A DNA stretch of 64,000 nucleotides from Siphonodentalium dalli. Taxonomy: Eukaryota; Mollusca; Scaphopoda; Gadilida; Siphonodentaliidae. The stretch covers positions 122,239,030 to 122,303,029 of the forward strand of contig CP136067.1 of assembly GCA_032622095.1 (NCBI GenBank), in the 5' to 3' direction. A program made the translations under genes and the position numbers. Under the pieces are notes generated by a model that saw only the letters and a program-made list of their open reading frames with translations, did no database searches and was not told where the DNA came from. This document shows, piece by piece, positions 1 through 13,800 of the stretch; the stretch's first letter is position 1, and every line of letters begins with the position of its first letter.

Positions 1-1085
1 AGGAGATATCCAGGGTAAGAGATATCCAGTTACACCGGGTCAAAAAAAACCAAAAACTTTCAAAGTCGTTTTGCACAAATCGTTCTTTGATTATATCTCC
101 ACTTCTCTTATGTGTTTTTTGAAGGAAATAGACAGGCATAGATCTAGAACTTCTAAGTTCAAATCTTAGTAACTGTTAGGTGCCTATAGACACGTGATTC
201 ACTCCTTCGACAGACATTTTCATATATGGATTAATATGATCCAACTTTATCGATATGCGAGAATGTCATGCATCATCTGACCTTTGTAAACTGACAGTGC
301 CTGAAGTTTTAAGTTAGAAGGCCTCCATCTAAACCTGTTTATTGACTTTGAAATCTTTTTTATATTTTTTTTAATTTCTTTCTAAGTAAAAATAAACTTA
401 GTGTGGAAACAAGAAAATGTACCTTATTTCTCACAGATATATTAAGATACAAATTCAATTTAAAAAAAAATTAATTTGCTTCTAAAAATAGGCGCCTTGT
501 GTGTTGTATAGTCCCAGACATGTTCAAATAGAAACGCTTGGCATGTTTCGGAGACGTATATATAACATGCTACTGTGCCATATCTGCTATATATATTAAG
601 ATGGTTGTTGATTAATTCACTTCAACTTTCTGGTAATAAATATATTGTATTACAAATTTCAGTTTTACCTTAGTATCTTTCTATATTAATAATTGGAATT
701 GAATTATTACTTGTTTTCCTCATTATTTCTGCCAAAATAAATTCCACAAAAATCATCATTTATTATTAACATTGTAGATAAAAAGGGTAAGGCTAAGTAT
801 ACATCTCCTTAGGAAATTCACCTCACATAGATAACTCACATCACCTCAGTTAGAAACCGAGCACCTTATAGGTTTAATGTAAGTCAATCACACAAGGCCA
901 AGGACACAGCTGTCAATGTCAAATCACTGTCTCGTCCATGTCATCTAGATAGTAATACCTCCCTTTGTCCAGTCTGTTTGAAAAGCCAACGGTAATCTTG
1001 ATTTATCCCACCGGGTTGTTATTAATAACATTGCTGTTTACTCTACCGAATGCAACCTGGCGGCATAAATGATTCAATGCTAGCT
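1..1085. other. intron sequence, nothing recognised
   Basis: AT-rich sequence with homopolymer A and T runs. No splice-flanked open frame that reads as Ig or Fn, and no repeat shared with the rest of the window. Confidence 0.6.
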
Positions 1086-1202
1086 AGAGTAATGCCCTAA
1101 ATAATCAGCTCCTTATCCACAGCAGAATTATGGGTAATTTTTCAGGATTTAGTCGGAAATATGGCTTGTTGCCATTCATCGGAAAGCTGTCAGTGAGAAA
1201 TC
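1086..1202. mobile_element. M1 MITE, left arm only
   Basis: Begins AGTAATGCCCTAAATAATC and runs to the GGAAAGCT(G/C)TCAGTGAGA centre. The right arm of the palindrome is missing. Same family as the full copies at 25749 and 39859. Confidence 0.85.
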
Positions 1203-1685
1203 AGAGAAATCCCGAAGGCAGTGCTTTAATGAGCGCGAATTACTAAAAATAGGAACAATTCTGTACCTCACAAAACAAAATAAAATGGCTTCTCATGCTC
1301 TTTGCTCATCTTTGCTCCATGTTTTGTCGAAGATTTACGACATTAACAACTTGAAATCAGAATAATTACTGATTATAAGGAACAGCATAGTTTTATTTTA
1401 ATGGTGCGACATCACCTTGGAAAAACCCTTCAATTCCCGGAAAATAAATCTCTGACAGATCCAGAGATGTAAATCTAATGTTTATTGTCGGCTTTTCAAA
1501 GAGACTGGCCTTTGTCCTAATTTCCCAATTTCCTAAGTAATCATTGAGTGTCTACTAGAATAAAATGTGTTTGTGTATAGTGTTTCATAAAGTATGAAAT
1601 AATTGTCAATGCTTAGGTTAAAAAAAAAATAAAAAAATTATGATCTCTTGGAATTTATTCCATTTAGCTATAGTTGAACCTCCCT

Positions 1686-2121
1686 GCAAATATTGTGTCT
1701 GTCATTTGCAGAATGAGGTTCTCAGAGGGTGAATTTAGTGATGCTTTCCCACACGGTGGGCTAGTATCACCTAATTCACCCTCTGGCAACCTCATTCTGC
1801 TTAGGCTACAACTGCTATGGGAGACCTAGGATCAGGTTGAAGTTCCCCAATTGAAATTTGTGATGTTTTCCTATTAATCACCTTGTTTTGGCATTTTAAC
1901 CTCTGCAAATTAGGGGATATAGAAACTTCCCAGAAGGGAACAATTAACTAAAAAACAATGTTAATTTGAGACTATAAATACTTCCCAGAAGATAAGTCCT
2001 AAGCAGAATGAGATCCCCAGAGGGTGAATTTGGTGATGCTAGCCCGCAATGCGGGATAGCGTCACTAAATTCACCCTCGGGGACCTCATTCTGCAAATGA
2101 CAGACACTATTTACAGGCTTG
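1686..2121. mobile_element. H1 element, long form
   Basis: Two hairpins, each pairing CAGAATGAGG..GGGTGAATTT with its complement, separated by about 230 bases of middle sequence. Left end is degraded (GCAAATATTGTGTCTGTC), right end is ACTATTTACAGGCTTG. Flanks CTCCCT on both sides are compatible with a target duplication. Shows the full architecture from which the shorter hairpin copies derive. Confidence 0.85.
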
Positions 2122-2217
2122 TCTCCCTACATGTTACATAATTGATAAGTATAGATTGAAGAAAGTTAAACTTCACCATCAACAGACTTTAATACACATA
2201 TATTGCTATATTTTGGT

Positions 2218-2532
2218 AGGGGCCTCGGTGGCTCAATCGGTTAGGGGTACAACTCCAAGCCATTTCGCCCTCCAGCGCTGGCGATTAGGGTTCAAATCCA
2301 CATGTTTCCATCGTGGACTTTGTAACTCGAAATCGTTATCTGGTGGAGTTACCAGTTACTCGCCGATGGCCGGTGGTTTGCCGCACATGATTGACGAGTT
2401 TATCAGCCATTGAAATCACTGTTAGATTAGTCGCAAGTGTGCGGATTTCATCCACCACTAAAACTGGCAATGTCGTGATATGGCCTTAGTGGCTAAAGCG
2501 ACAATAAACCCCAATCAATCAATCAATCAATC
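2218..2532 (+). mobile_element. tRNA-derived SINE, family 1
   Basis: Starts with a tRNA-like head: A box TGGCTCAATCGGTTAGGG and B box GGGTTCAAATCC. Ends in a tail of AATC units. Flanked by an 11-base target duplication TATATTTTGGT at 2207-2217 and 2533-2543. Non-coding; copied by a partner LINE. Confidence 0.93.
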
Positions 2533-2543
2533 TATATTTTGGT

Positions 2544-3452
2544 TGATTATCATCTAACATTCTATATAATTATGTCCATATGTGTAAAAAAAAACAAAAA
2601 AAAAACAAAAAAAATCCATTTATGAAAGCATGAACCCAGCCAGTGGGTAGTATTTTATCACCATACACATACTATATTTAATCTGTTGATGCTTGTTGGA
2701 TGAAGTTTGATATTCCTCGATCTGAACATAGAATTATCTTTTGGGTAGTATTATTAGAATAGCAAACATAGTAAATGTCCATTACCCTTAGGTAAAATCT
2801 GTAGAAATTTGTCTCTCAAATTACATTTCTCAACAAGGAAACCTGTTGAAGGATAAATTAAATCACCAAAGTCCGCTGTTTTTAGAATAATATGCATTGA
2901 ATTTAGAAATTTTAGTCAATATTTAAATTAGAAAACAGTATTTGAAAAACTATTTTTGTTTGGGAGTTTTGATGAGTTGCAAAGCAGCTTTCATTGGTCT
3001 ATATACATGTCTCTGTGTCTCACTGTCAATGTCAATCTGTTGTGCCTCATGTTTTAACACACTCGGGAAGTCTTTTTTAATAAATGACAAGACTATATTT
3101 CTGAGATAGTTTGCATAATTTGACTTTGCATGTAATATTTTAATGAGTCCAAACTGACATTAAATATGCAAATATATCAAGTTATCATAATTATGCCAGA
3201 TTCCTCTGACTTCAGTTTCTTTGCATCAAAATTTGTCACATAATAGGCTATAATGTGACATAATTGATCACGAACTAGGTTATAATGTGACATAATTTTA
3301 GTATCTGAAATAATTATTTCAACAATAGTACAAAGTGACCTTAAAGTGCAAATATGACAATATGTCAGAAAAATTAAAAATTTCTGATGATGTCTCGATT
3401 AAAATTTATCACAATTAACTATATTGATTTGGCCAGAAGATAAGACTGATAA
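2544..3452. other. intron sequence, nothing recognised
   Basis: AT-rich, with an A-rich run near 2587-2612 and short repeated phrases such as GGCTATAATGTGACATAAT near 3245-3297. No coding frame of interest. Confidence 0.55.
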
Positions 3453-4139
3453 GGCTAATATAAATAAATTGCTAGATTTACATCCAACTTTTTTAGTAAA
3501 ATGGGGCAGGAGGACGAATTTAATTTTTTATATATTTTATTCTTCCTAACATAAATGGTCATGGACAGTTCTAGATATTGAAGTAGTATCCTATCTGATA
3601 TATTACAAGGTGATTTAGATTGTCCAATTTGATCAAAATAGACTGATTAATGGATCGTTGAAATGTAATTTGATGATTAACCCTTCCATGACGGGGGCTT
3701 CCTGATTTTTGCGAAAACCCTGTGCCAATGCATTCTCTTATATAAATGCGAGTCGCCCATAAGGCGCCTCGCATATATAAGAGAATGCATTGGTCTAACA
3801 ATATTTGCCTTGATCTTGTAAGCCAGTGCATTCTCTTATATATGCGAGGCTCCCTATGGGAGACTCGCATATATGTGAGAATGCACTGGTCTAACAATAT
3901 TTGCCTTGATCTTGTAAGCCAGGGCATTCTCTTATATATGCGAGGCTCCCTATGAGAGACTTGCATATATAAGAGAATGCACTGGCACAGGGTCTTTATT
4001 TCTGCACCAGCGCAGCTCCCGTCATGAAAGGGTAAAGGCATGAGATAAAAATTTGCATAAAAGATATAAAAAATTGAGTAGGCGACTAAAAATAGGGTCG
4101 GGAGGGGATGTAAATCAAGCAATTTTTTTGTTATTGGCC
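3453..4139. mobile_element. L-family MITE interrupted by a T4 element
   Basis: Ends GGCTAATATAAATAAATT and TTTTTTGTTATTGGCC form imperfect inverted repeats. A shorter copy lies at 11093-11428. Relative to that copy, this one carries a T4 element inserted at TTAA near 3677. Confidence 0.85.
3677..4035. mobile_element. T4 MITE with three core hairpins, inside an L element
   Basis: Begins TTAACCCTTCCATGACGGGG and ends GTCATGAAAGGGTAAA. Holds three tandem palindromes of the GCATTCTCTTATATATGCGAG type (about 3727-3797, 3822-3887, 3920-3990), one more than most T4 copies, so an internal segment was duplicated. Confidence 0.88.
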
Positions 4140-4273
4140 TAAAGGCTAATGCAGGATTTCCAAAAGGCCTTGAAAACCTGTAATAGCCCTGAATTTGACA
4201 AATGATCATTCAAGGCTGGAGAGTGCTGGAACTGTCATTGGGGGCCTTGAAATTATGTGGTATTTGCGCCACT

Positions 4274-4445
4274 CTTACCCCTTTTATGACTGGAGCTGCG
4301 TTGTGCAGCATTAAAGATCCTGTGCCAGTGCTTTGTCTCTCAATAGAGAACCTCACATATAAAAGAGAATGCACTGGCTTACAAGGTCAAAGTAAATATT
4401 TTTAAGCCAATGTATTCTATTATATATGTGAGGCTCCCTATAGAA
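4274..4445. mobile_element. degenerate T4 MITE fragment
   Basis: Contains CTTTTATGACTGGAGCTGCG, AAAGATCCTGTGCCAGTGC and decayed versions of the core hairpin arms. No clear right end. Confidence 0.65.
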
Positions 4446-4696
4446 TTGAGGGCCTTGGGAGAACCTCGAAAATTGTCTAGATATGGTTTTAATTATTATT
4501 ATTTATGCTGGAGCTCTGTAATGTGGTCTTATTTTCAGTTCACAGACAGACCAATCTTCATGTTTCATCTTAGGCGTTTAGGTTTCTCTGTGTAAAGATT
4601 ATCCCATCAGTTACGGCTTCTATATCTCACTAACTGTACACCTTTCACCTCTGATTTGCTGGGTCTTAATATTAATCTAGAAAGTATTGTTTTCAG

Positions 4697-4838
4697 CTGA
4701 CGTTAAGTTTGTGAGGAAACTGAAGGATCAGAGTCTCGTGGAGAAGGACACCATGGAGCTAGATTGTAAAGCATCTAATCCCCATAACCAGCCGATAAGA
4801 TGGTTCAAGAACGATGAACAACTGAAGTCTGGTGGAAG
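4697..4838 (+). CDS. twitchin exon 1: first half of Ig domain 1
   Basis: Starts after tttcag and ends at AAG|gtattc, phase 1 in, phase 2 out. It begins ADVKFVRKLKDQSLVEKDT, a typical Ig A/A' strand entry, has the strand-B Cys in LDCKASN and the core Trp in IRWFKNDEQL, then stops at SGG(R). Exon 2 completes the Arg codon and the domain. No upstream exon is visible in the 4.7 kb to the left, so the preceding domain lies outside the window. Confidence 0.9.
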
Positions 4839-7800
4839 GTATTCATTCTATATGATCATTTATTACACACCCATTGACGTGAGGCACATGTATTGAACGG
4901 AATCCCAGTCATTGAATACATGTTAGTGTATACCTCTAGTGGAATACAAGCCGGAACTATTCTTGTTGACGTTGTCGCCAAGAAAGATGACGTACATTAC
5001 GTCGATCATCCGCTTCCGGTGATCCCCCATAATTACTGGTTATTTGTCAGACTTAAATCACAATAAAGGTAGCTATAGTAACAATGGAGGTGACATTCAT
5101 GGATTGAACAGGTAGAATAAATACAGAACACAACTTGTATCATAATATATCCTTGGTGCGCCATCCGCAACTCATTCGATAAAAGAGTCTCGATTAAGAT
5201 GCGCGTTGTGTTCTGTCTATTTATTATAGGCTCAACAATGGATTATAGAAGAAATCGCCAACAAATAATAATCGTTATCCACCACAAGCAGTGAACATAT
5301 AGAAAATTACACTTTCGTAGTAGCTTTGACATTTCGGACGCCTATGACGTAACTGAATTTCTTGAAATAACTATCATCGAATTGTAAAATGTTAACCATA
5401 AATACAATGTAGTAGCATTAGTATAATTCTATGAATTAGATTTGAGTGTGACCCGGTTATAATGGGTATATGCACAGCACACATGAAATAAAAAGAAAAT
5501 CTAGTGTCGTGAGTGGATGCCAAAAATAATCTCCGTGACAAATGACCGTGACAAATGTTTATTTGTTGCTTGTGGCAAGCCACTCGCGAATTTTTTTTGT
5601 CTCAGTCACTCATGAGTTATTTTTTGGTATCCACTCAAAAAGAACTAGATATCCTCTATTTATTATGTGCTTGTTCCTAGAAGTACAGTGTTATTACTGT
5701 TCTATATTTACAAATCCGTCTAACATGAATTTTGCGTCAACCATGAAAACGCAACTATAAAATAAAAGCATCGTCACGCATAACAAATCAAGCCCTGTAT
5801 GTGCCTAAATAAACCTTGTAAGCCTGTATATTTTAATGGATGGATTCTATAAGGGTGACATGTAATAAACACATAACGACACTTGTGTTAATGGGTGTGT
5901 TGATACGGCACTTGTGCCTCTCGGTCTATCCTTCCGTGCTAGCACTCGTGTCGTATCAACAAACCCATTAATACTCGTGTCGTTCGGTGTATATCTCTTA
6001 TGGCGCTGTAAACAGGCACCAGTCTACAAGTTTCAAATTGCTGCTTATTAGGGAGAAATTGGACTGTTCCCAAGTAGAAGTCATAAAAGTTGAAGTTCAG
6101 TTTACACCCCAACATCACCTTTCTATAATATATATAGAATATGTAGCTTGTTTCATCACTGTTTACGTGCATGAGGGGGATTTGAGCATTTATTGGGAAA
6201 GGCCCTGCCGACACCAATAGATGCCAAATCCCCCGACTGGCAACATTAACTACATATTTTATTTATCCTTTGCGCAAAACTTGCCTTTTGTGGTGGAATT
6301 CTTCAGTTTTTCATTTGTTACTTTGATGGTGCCTTACATCTATGAGATCAAGAAAAGTAATTAGTATTCACGACGTGGGCAAACCGGAGTGCAGCATAGA
6401 GCGAAACAGATTTTTTTTTTTTTTTTTATGATAATTTTAAACTGGCCTTGTTTTAGAGCGAAAACGCATTTTGTATCAATTACGGTGAACTATGGATGAA
6501 AAAATGTCCCAAAATCAAAATGACGTCAATTAGGGTGGTTTCCTGCACAATTTGCATATAAATAATTATGTCAATAAAGATATGTTGACCTAATAAAGCT
6601 ATGTTTATCAGTCAGGCTTTATATATAGGCAATAGAGGTAGTGAGCTGTGGATAACATAAATTATTAAGCAATACAAAAGCCTATTTATAAAACCATTAT
6701 AATGAATAATTACACCATTATAATGAATAATTACACCATTATAATGAATAATTACACCATTATAATGAATAATGAATAATTACACCATTATAATGAATAA
6801 TTACACCATTATAATCAGAAAATGCACTTTACATTTTTTTTTACATTTTTCAGTCAATTTGTTTTTAACTTGGCGCAGACACCTCTAGTTTTTTTCAGAG
6901 TTATGACCTTGAAATTTCACATATATCTATGTTTATTATCTCCTAGAATAAAGATGCAGCGCAAGGGTGAAATGTTCAAATTGATCATTGACAATATGAC
7001 GGATAAAGACGCGGGTACTTACACCTGCAAGGTTGGAGAGAGACCCAGCAAATGTGAGGTCAAAGTTCAAGAGAGTAAGTACAAGTATACATTATAAAAT
7101 AAAAAAAAATTATGCATGATTTGAATGTCTGAGTTTGGTTATAATTGGTATTACATGTATATACAAAGGGAATTAAAGGGGGACTGTACACTAAATTCGG
7201 CCATTTATGGGACCATCCCCTTTTATACTCATTAGAAAATATGCAACACATGAATGAATTTGAGCCATGGATTAGTGCAAAATACACTGATGTGCTCTAT
7301 GAACGATACAAACAACATGGTAATTATAATGAAAATGAGTTTATGCCTCGAGTATGATTAAATCTCTGCATTAATATGTGGTAAGGGAAATACTTGGTAA
7401 TGACAACTGTGTTTTTATTTTTAAAATAACATGTGTTCATGAAGTTATAACTAAATAGTAAAAAAGTACCCATCTTTTTTTTTATTTGTCCTGACATGAA
7501 ACGACTGCATTATTAGTTTAGTTCACAAGGTAAAAGATCTTAATTATAGATCCCAATTTAACTGCAATAACCCTTAACTAATGGAAAAACACATGTACTT
7601 AAATTTCAAACCCCAGATGACATTATGTAAAATATATGCCATATTATATATCATTTGAAAGAGGAAGCTCCAAAACATTGTATTTTCAACTTATTCAATG
7701 TAATAAACTGTGAACATGTTGTATTTGTTAAGATATCGATGTCTGTTCTGTGCTCATGCTTCTGCACAAAGTCTATTATTTTCAATGGAAGGGGAATAAC

Positions 7801-10800
7801 TCTATTTATTTAGATATAGAGTTATTCCCCTTCCATTAAAAATAAACTATAGTTTGAATTATGTTGGATTCTGGGAGCCACAAAGGGGGAAATGTTTTTA
7901 TGATTTCAGCTATTTTCTATTACTCTTTGGGCACCCTCTGAGACACAGACTTCCAATGGTGATTAATTATAGTATTTTAATCATATTTTATGGCATAGAT
8001 TGTTATTAAAACCGTAAATCAAGTCACTATAATAAAATAATCGGTGACTCGAAAATTAAGTGGGCCTTGAATTTTAACATTAAATAACGCTGTTATGGTA
8101 TGAATTCATGAACATTTTAGAAGACAACTTAGTCAATATTGTATAAACTTTTCATAGCTTGCTAAAACTAATTAACTCCTGTTTTATTCACAGAGCCCAA
8201 ACCACCAAAGGTTGACAAGTCCAAGATACCAACGGATCTCCGTCTGAAGCGAGGCGAGAAGATCAATTTCAAGATCCCATTCACTGGTGAGTTTTGTTAC
8301 TTCTGTATTCATCAGTTCTGTAGAAGCAAAGAAAGCAGTTATTCATCCAAAGTTTTTATGCCTTCTAACCCCTGGAGAAGGTTCGAATTGATTGATTGAT
8401 TGGGGTTTGATGTCGCTTTCAGCAATTATGGCCATATCACGACATTGCCAGTTTTAATGGTGGAGGAAATTCACACACTTACGGCTAATCTAATAGCGAT
8501 TTCATCGGCTGATAAACTCACCGACCATGTGTGGCAAACCACCGGCCATCGGCGAGTAACTGGCAACTCCACCAGATAATGATTTCGAGTTACAAAGTCT
8601 GCGATGGAAACATGTGGATTTGAACCCTTATCGCCAGAGCTGGAGGGCGAAATGGCTTGGCAAGCCTTGAAATAGGGTGTCTGTCATTTGCAGAATGAGG
8701 TCCCCAGAGGGTGAATTTAGTGATGCTACCCCGCATAGTGGGCTAGCATCACCAAATTCACCCTCTGGGGACCTCATTCTGCTGAGGTGTAAGCAGAATG
8801 AGGTCCCCAGAGGGTGAATTTGGTGATGCTAGCCCGCTATGCGGGGTAGCATCACTAAATTCACCCTCTGGGGACCTCATTCTGCAAATGACAGACACAC
8901 TATTTCAAGGCTTGGTTACCCCTAACCGATTGAGCCACCGAGGCCCCTGGGAAGGTTCGGAACATAATAGTCGAGGGTTCTACTTTTCCATTATTTCTGA
9001 CTATCCTTACAAACATTTAGACTTGTAACTCTGGTTTGGATTATTTAGTACGGAAACCGAAGTGCAGATTAGAACGAAATGGTTTGTTGGTTTTTTTATT
9101 TTAATTTTAAACTGGCCTTCTGATAGTTTATAGATGTTGACCTAATAAAGCTATGTTTGTTAGTCAGGCTTTATGTAGCAATAGAGGTAGTGAGCGGTGT
9201 ATAACATAAATTATTAAGCAATTCAAAAACCTATTTATAAAACCATTATAATGAATAATTACACCATTATAATGAATAATTACACCATTATAATCAGAAA
9301 ATGCACTTTATATATGCTGTCTGCACGTATGCATACTGGTTTTTTCTAAGTTATAAGATTAGATACGTTTGATTGGTCTTTTGAAACATTAATTTTCGAC
9401 AACCTACATGTATAAAAGATAAAATAAACAAAAGGAATACATTGTATAATAATTGATATAACACATACCAGATTAACAGAATTAGTAAGATGTAGACTAT
9501 ACAATTATTACTGGGAATAGGTCACCTGCGGAAGGATGCGATATACCATATGCAAGCCTTGAAATAGTGAGCCTGTAATTTGCAGAATGAGGTTCCCAGA
9601 GGGTGAATTTGGTGATGCTAGCCCGCTGTGCGGGATAGCATCACTAAATTCACCATCTGGGGACCTCATTCTGCAAATGACAGGCTCACTATTTCAAGGC
9701 TTGACCATATGGTACACTGCCACTTCCACAGTCGTCCAATGCCTAGCATGAATATGGCCTTTATACAGGGTATGAGACTGTTAAGGAGTTGTCCGGCACT
9801 AACAGGTGACCAAAAACCATCGGGGATAGCATAAGAAAACAGTCCTAAGACCATTTATTTCCATTATGGTCCCCATATGTTGATAGCTCAATTGGGGGAA
9901 AGAATACCCACATGTTACTCATATTAACCCATTGTAGAGTATTTATAACGTCATACACATCATGAGTAAATTTAACGTCAACGTCATAGCAAAAATTATT
10001 AACAAGTTCGGGTCAAAAGGGTCCAATAATTTGTTTTAATTTATGTGCATTTTCTGTTAACGTGTGTTATCATAATCGATTGCACTTATACATTTGGGAC
10101 ATTATATTAATCAAAATAACTCCTATACCAATCATTTATAAATGAGATAATTTATTGAAGTTATTTCTGCATAAAATGACACTTCCTGAAACGACATATA
10201 TGTCGTTCTATTCCTCAACTGATAGACGACATATATGTCGTTCTACTTGCCAAAGGGTTAAGCTGTTTTACAATATAATCCTATATATTAACTCTATTTC
10301 AGGTACTCCGGAACCAACGATGATATGGAAGAAGAATGGCGAAACATTAAACGAGGCTGATTTCACTATGTATAAGGAGAATGGAGAGGCTGTGCTTACC
10401 ATTCCTGATGCCCAGACAAATGACAGTGGCACTTATGAACTCACACTTGTCAACGAACTTGGAGAAGAGAAAATTCCCATCAACGTCACTGTTATCGGTA
10501 GGTTATTAACATCACTGTTATTGGTAGGATAATAACGTTACTGTTATTGGTAGATTATTAACGTCACTGTTATTGGTAGGTTAATAACGTTACTGTTATT
10601 GGTAGATTATTAACATCACTGTTATCGGTAGGTTATTAACATCACTGTTATTGGTAGGTTAATAACGTTACTGTTATTGGTAGATTATTAACGTCACTGT
10701 TATTGGTAGGTTAATAACGTTACTGTTATTGGTAGATTATTAACATCACTGTTATTGGTAGGTTAATAACGTTACTGTTATTGGTAGATTATTAACGTCA

Positions 10801-13800
10801 CTGTTATTGGTAGATTATTAACGTCACTGTTATTGGTAGATTATTAACGTCACTGTTATTGGTAGATTATTAACGTCACTGTTATTGGTAGATTATTAAC
10901 GTCACTGTTATTGGTAGATTATTAACGTCACTGTTATTGGTAGATTATTAACGTCACTGTTATTGGTAGATTATTAACGTCACTGTTATTGGTAGATTAT
11001 TAACGTCACTGTTATTGGTAGATTATTAACGTCACTGTTATTGGTAGATTATTAACGTCACTGTTATTGGTAGATTATTAACGTCACTGTTAGGCCAATA
11101 TAAATAAATTACTAGATTTACATCCAACTTTTTCAGAGAAATGGGGCGGGAGGGCGGATTTAATTTATATTTTATTCTTTGTAACATAAATGGTCATGGA
11201 GAGTTCTAGATATAGAAGTAGTATCCTATCTTATATAATACAAGGTGATTTTGATTGTCGAATTTGATCAAAATAGATTGAATAATGGATCATTGAATTG
11301 TAATTTGACGGTTAAGGCAAGAATACAATTTACATATACATATAAAAATATATAAAAAAAAAAAAAAATTAGGGATCTAAAATATGGTCGAGAGGGGTTT
11401 AAAATCCGGCAATCTTTTTTTATTGGCCATATTGGTAGGTTATTAACTTCACTGTTATTGGTAGGTTATTAACATCATTAACGCCACTTTTATTGGTATT
11501 TTTAGACTTCCATTATTCATGCTTATCACCAACATTGCATAAAACACAGACACTTGTTCAATCACAGTTTGTAATAACAATCTAATGATCTCTATCGCTA
11601 TATGGTATCACCTGAATGTTCTGTTCTAAAAATAGAACAATAAAGTGTCCCACTTAATCATCTCATTTTATAATAAAATATTTGAAATAAAATCAATATT
11701 AATTGATAGAGACATTTCCGGACATGGGTCTTCAATTCATATTTATTATTTTGTACCCAAGAAACTATTTCAAAATTGTCATATGAAGAGATAATCCATC
11801 TTTAAAATTGTCCATTATTTCAGACAAGCCTGGCCGACCAGGAAGTCCACTTGAGATCACTGACGTCTACTCTGATCGTTGTGCACTCATGTGGAGCAAG
11901 CCAAAGGACGATGGCGGTTGTCCAATCGAGAAATACATTGTCGAAAAACTTGACCTGGACAAGAATGACTGGGAAAAAGTCTGCGATACCGAGGATCTGG
12001 AGATCGATGTTTCCGATTTGATTCCAGGAAACAAATATGCATTCAGGGTCAAGGCCGTTAACTCTGAAGGCGAGAGTGAACCTTTGGACAGTGACAGAGA
12101 AATCATCGCTAAAGACCCATGGGGTAAGTAAGAATGGGCATATTTGGCTGATTTGTTTTATTTTCGGTTGTATTTTAAATTTTTTTTTTTATCACATAAT
12201 TAACCCACAAAACCAGCTTCATAATTATTGGTAAGACACACGTGTAATATTAGCGCGTGCGATGATGTCACGCCATTATTTAAAGGACTTGCAATTGCTG
12301 AAGTTTATGATTGTTGCTTTCTATAAATACGTCGCGTTGCTTCGCGTTTATTTGATCATGTGATAAAAGGTATCTCAAACTCATTCTATTTTATACGTAA
12401 TTTATCAACCTCGTCCACTTAATTCTATTTGAGCCTCGGTAAACCTCGGCTCAAATTGAATTTAGTGAACTCGGTTGATAAATTCCGTATAAAATAGAAA
12501 CTCAAATGAGATCCTCTATTTATTGAATAAAAACAAATTGGGGTGACAGGGCTCATAAGACCATAACATGTGGATAAAATATGTTGAATATGCTGACATA
12601 ACCATGTCATTTGCTGGTGGGCATATGTTTTAACCCTTTCAGTGCCAAGTCCGATTTTTGTATCAACCCATATTTCCTTGATAATTTTTCAAATTTATTG
12701 ATTATAATAATGTGATACATCAATGTATCACATTATTATAATCAATAAATTTGAAAAATTATCAAGGAAATATGGGTTGATTCAAAAATCGGATTTGGCA
12801 CTGAAAGGGTTAACTAAGCCGATTTTGAACACAAAGGAAACTGCGAATACCAATCAAATTTCAAATTTAATAGCTCTCTATAAATTTGAAACAAATCAAA
12901 TTTCTAATCTAATATTTCACAAGTTTGGAAGTTTATAAAACATAGCTACTGTTAACATTGACTTTATCAATTCATTTAGAAATATTTTTGAAAGTATTCT
13001 TTATATTTTCCTCCTTTTTTTTCAGATCCCTCTGACCCACCAGGTGAAGTTGAGATCACCGACTTCGACAAGGATTATGTCGACCTTGCTTGGTCCCCAC
13101 CCAAGGATGATGGTGGAGCACCCATCAAGGACTATGTCATCGAGATGAAAGAGAAAGGTCAACCAGACTCGGCATTTAAGCCTGTGAGTTGCATTTTATG
13201 TTGAATATCCGATATATAATTTATTGATTATAATAATGTGATATATTGATGGAAAGAGCTCTTAGAGCTCTTTCCATCAATGTATCACATTATTATAATC
13301 AATAAATTTGAAAAATGATCAAGGAAATATGGGTTGATACAAAAATCGGACTTGGCACTGAAAGGGTTAAATATGCATAATCCGATTCGATGGTCCCAAT
13401 ATAATCAGATTCCAACATCAACCATATTTTTAGAAATGCCTCTTCAGTTATCAGAATCGATTAATTGCCCAAAAATAATTCTAACCACTATCAACTATAG
13501 TATAAAATTGCCCAAAACGTGTTATTTATCAACATGTTGTTTGATGAAATCTGGCCTTATTATTAACAGAAAGTCTCTTGATTTTAAAGTTATCCATCTC
13601 ATCCGCAATTTGGTCAGAGACCGTCGGCTCGTCAACTGTTTACTAGGCCACCAATATTTCTTGATGGTGAAAAATAATAGATTAAAAAAATTGCTATATA
13701 ATAACTCTGAGGTTTGATAGGTGGGTTCCTCGACACGAATCAGATATTTTTTACCCCTTAATCCAAATAAATAGTAATTGAGTGACACTTAATCGGATTA

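Noticed and set aside
2218-2300. tRNA gene
   Set aside because: A and B boxes are present, but there is no complete cloverleaf or acceptor stem, and the sequence continues into a SINE body with target duplication.
3571-4209. 212-residue minus-strand open frame
   Set aside because: Its repeated CILLYMRxxHREPRIYKRMHW peptides are just translation of the core hairpin arms in T4; the same peptide appears on both strands at many MITEs.
1-4690. additional twitchin exon on the left
   Set aside because: I looked for Ig or Fn signatures (DxGxY, YxFRVxAxN, Trp loops) next to AG and GT sites in all plus frames and found none.
13334-13717. 127-residue open frame
   Set aside because: Lies inside the P-family element, no recognised domain, frame not kept in the other P copies.
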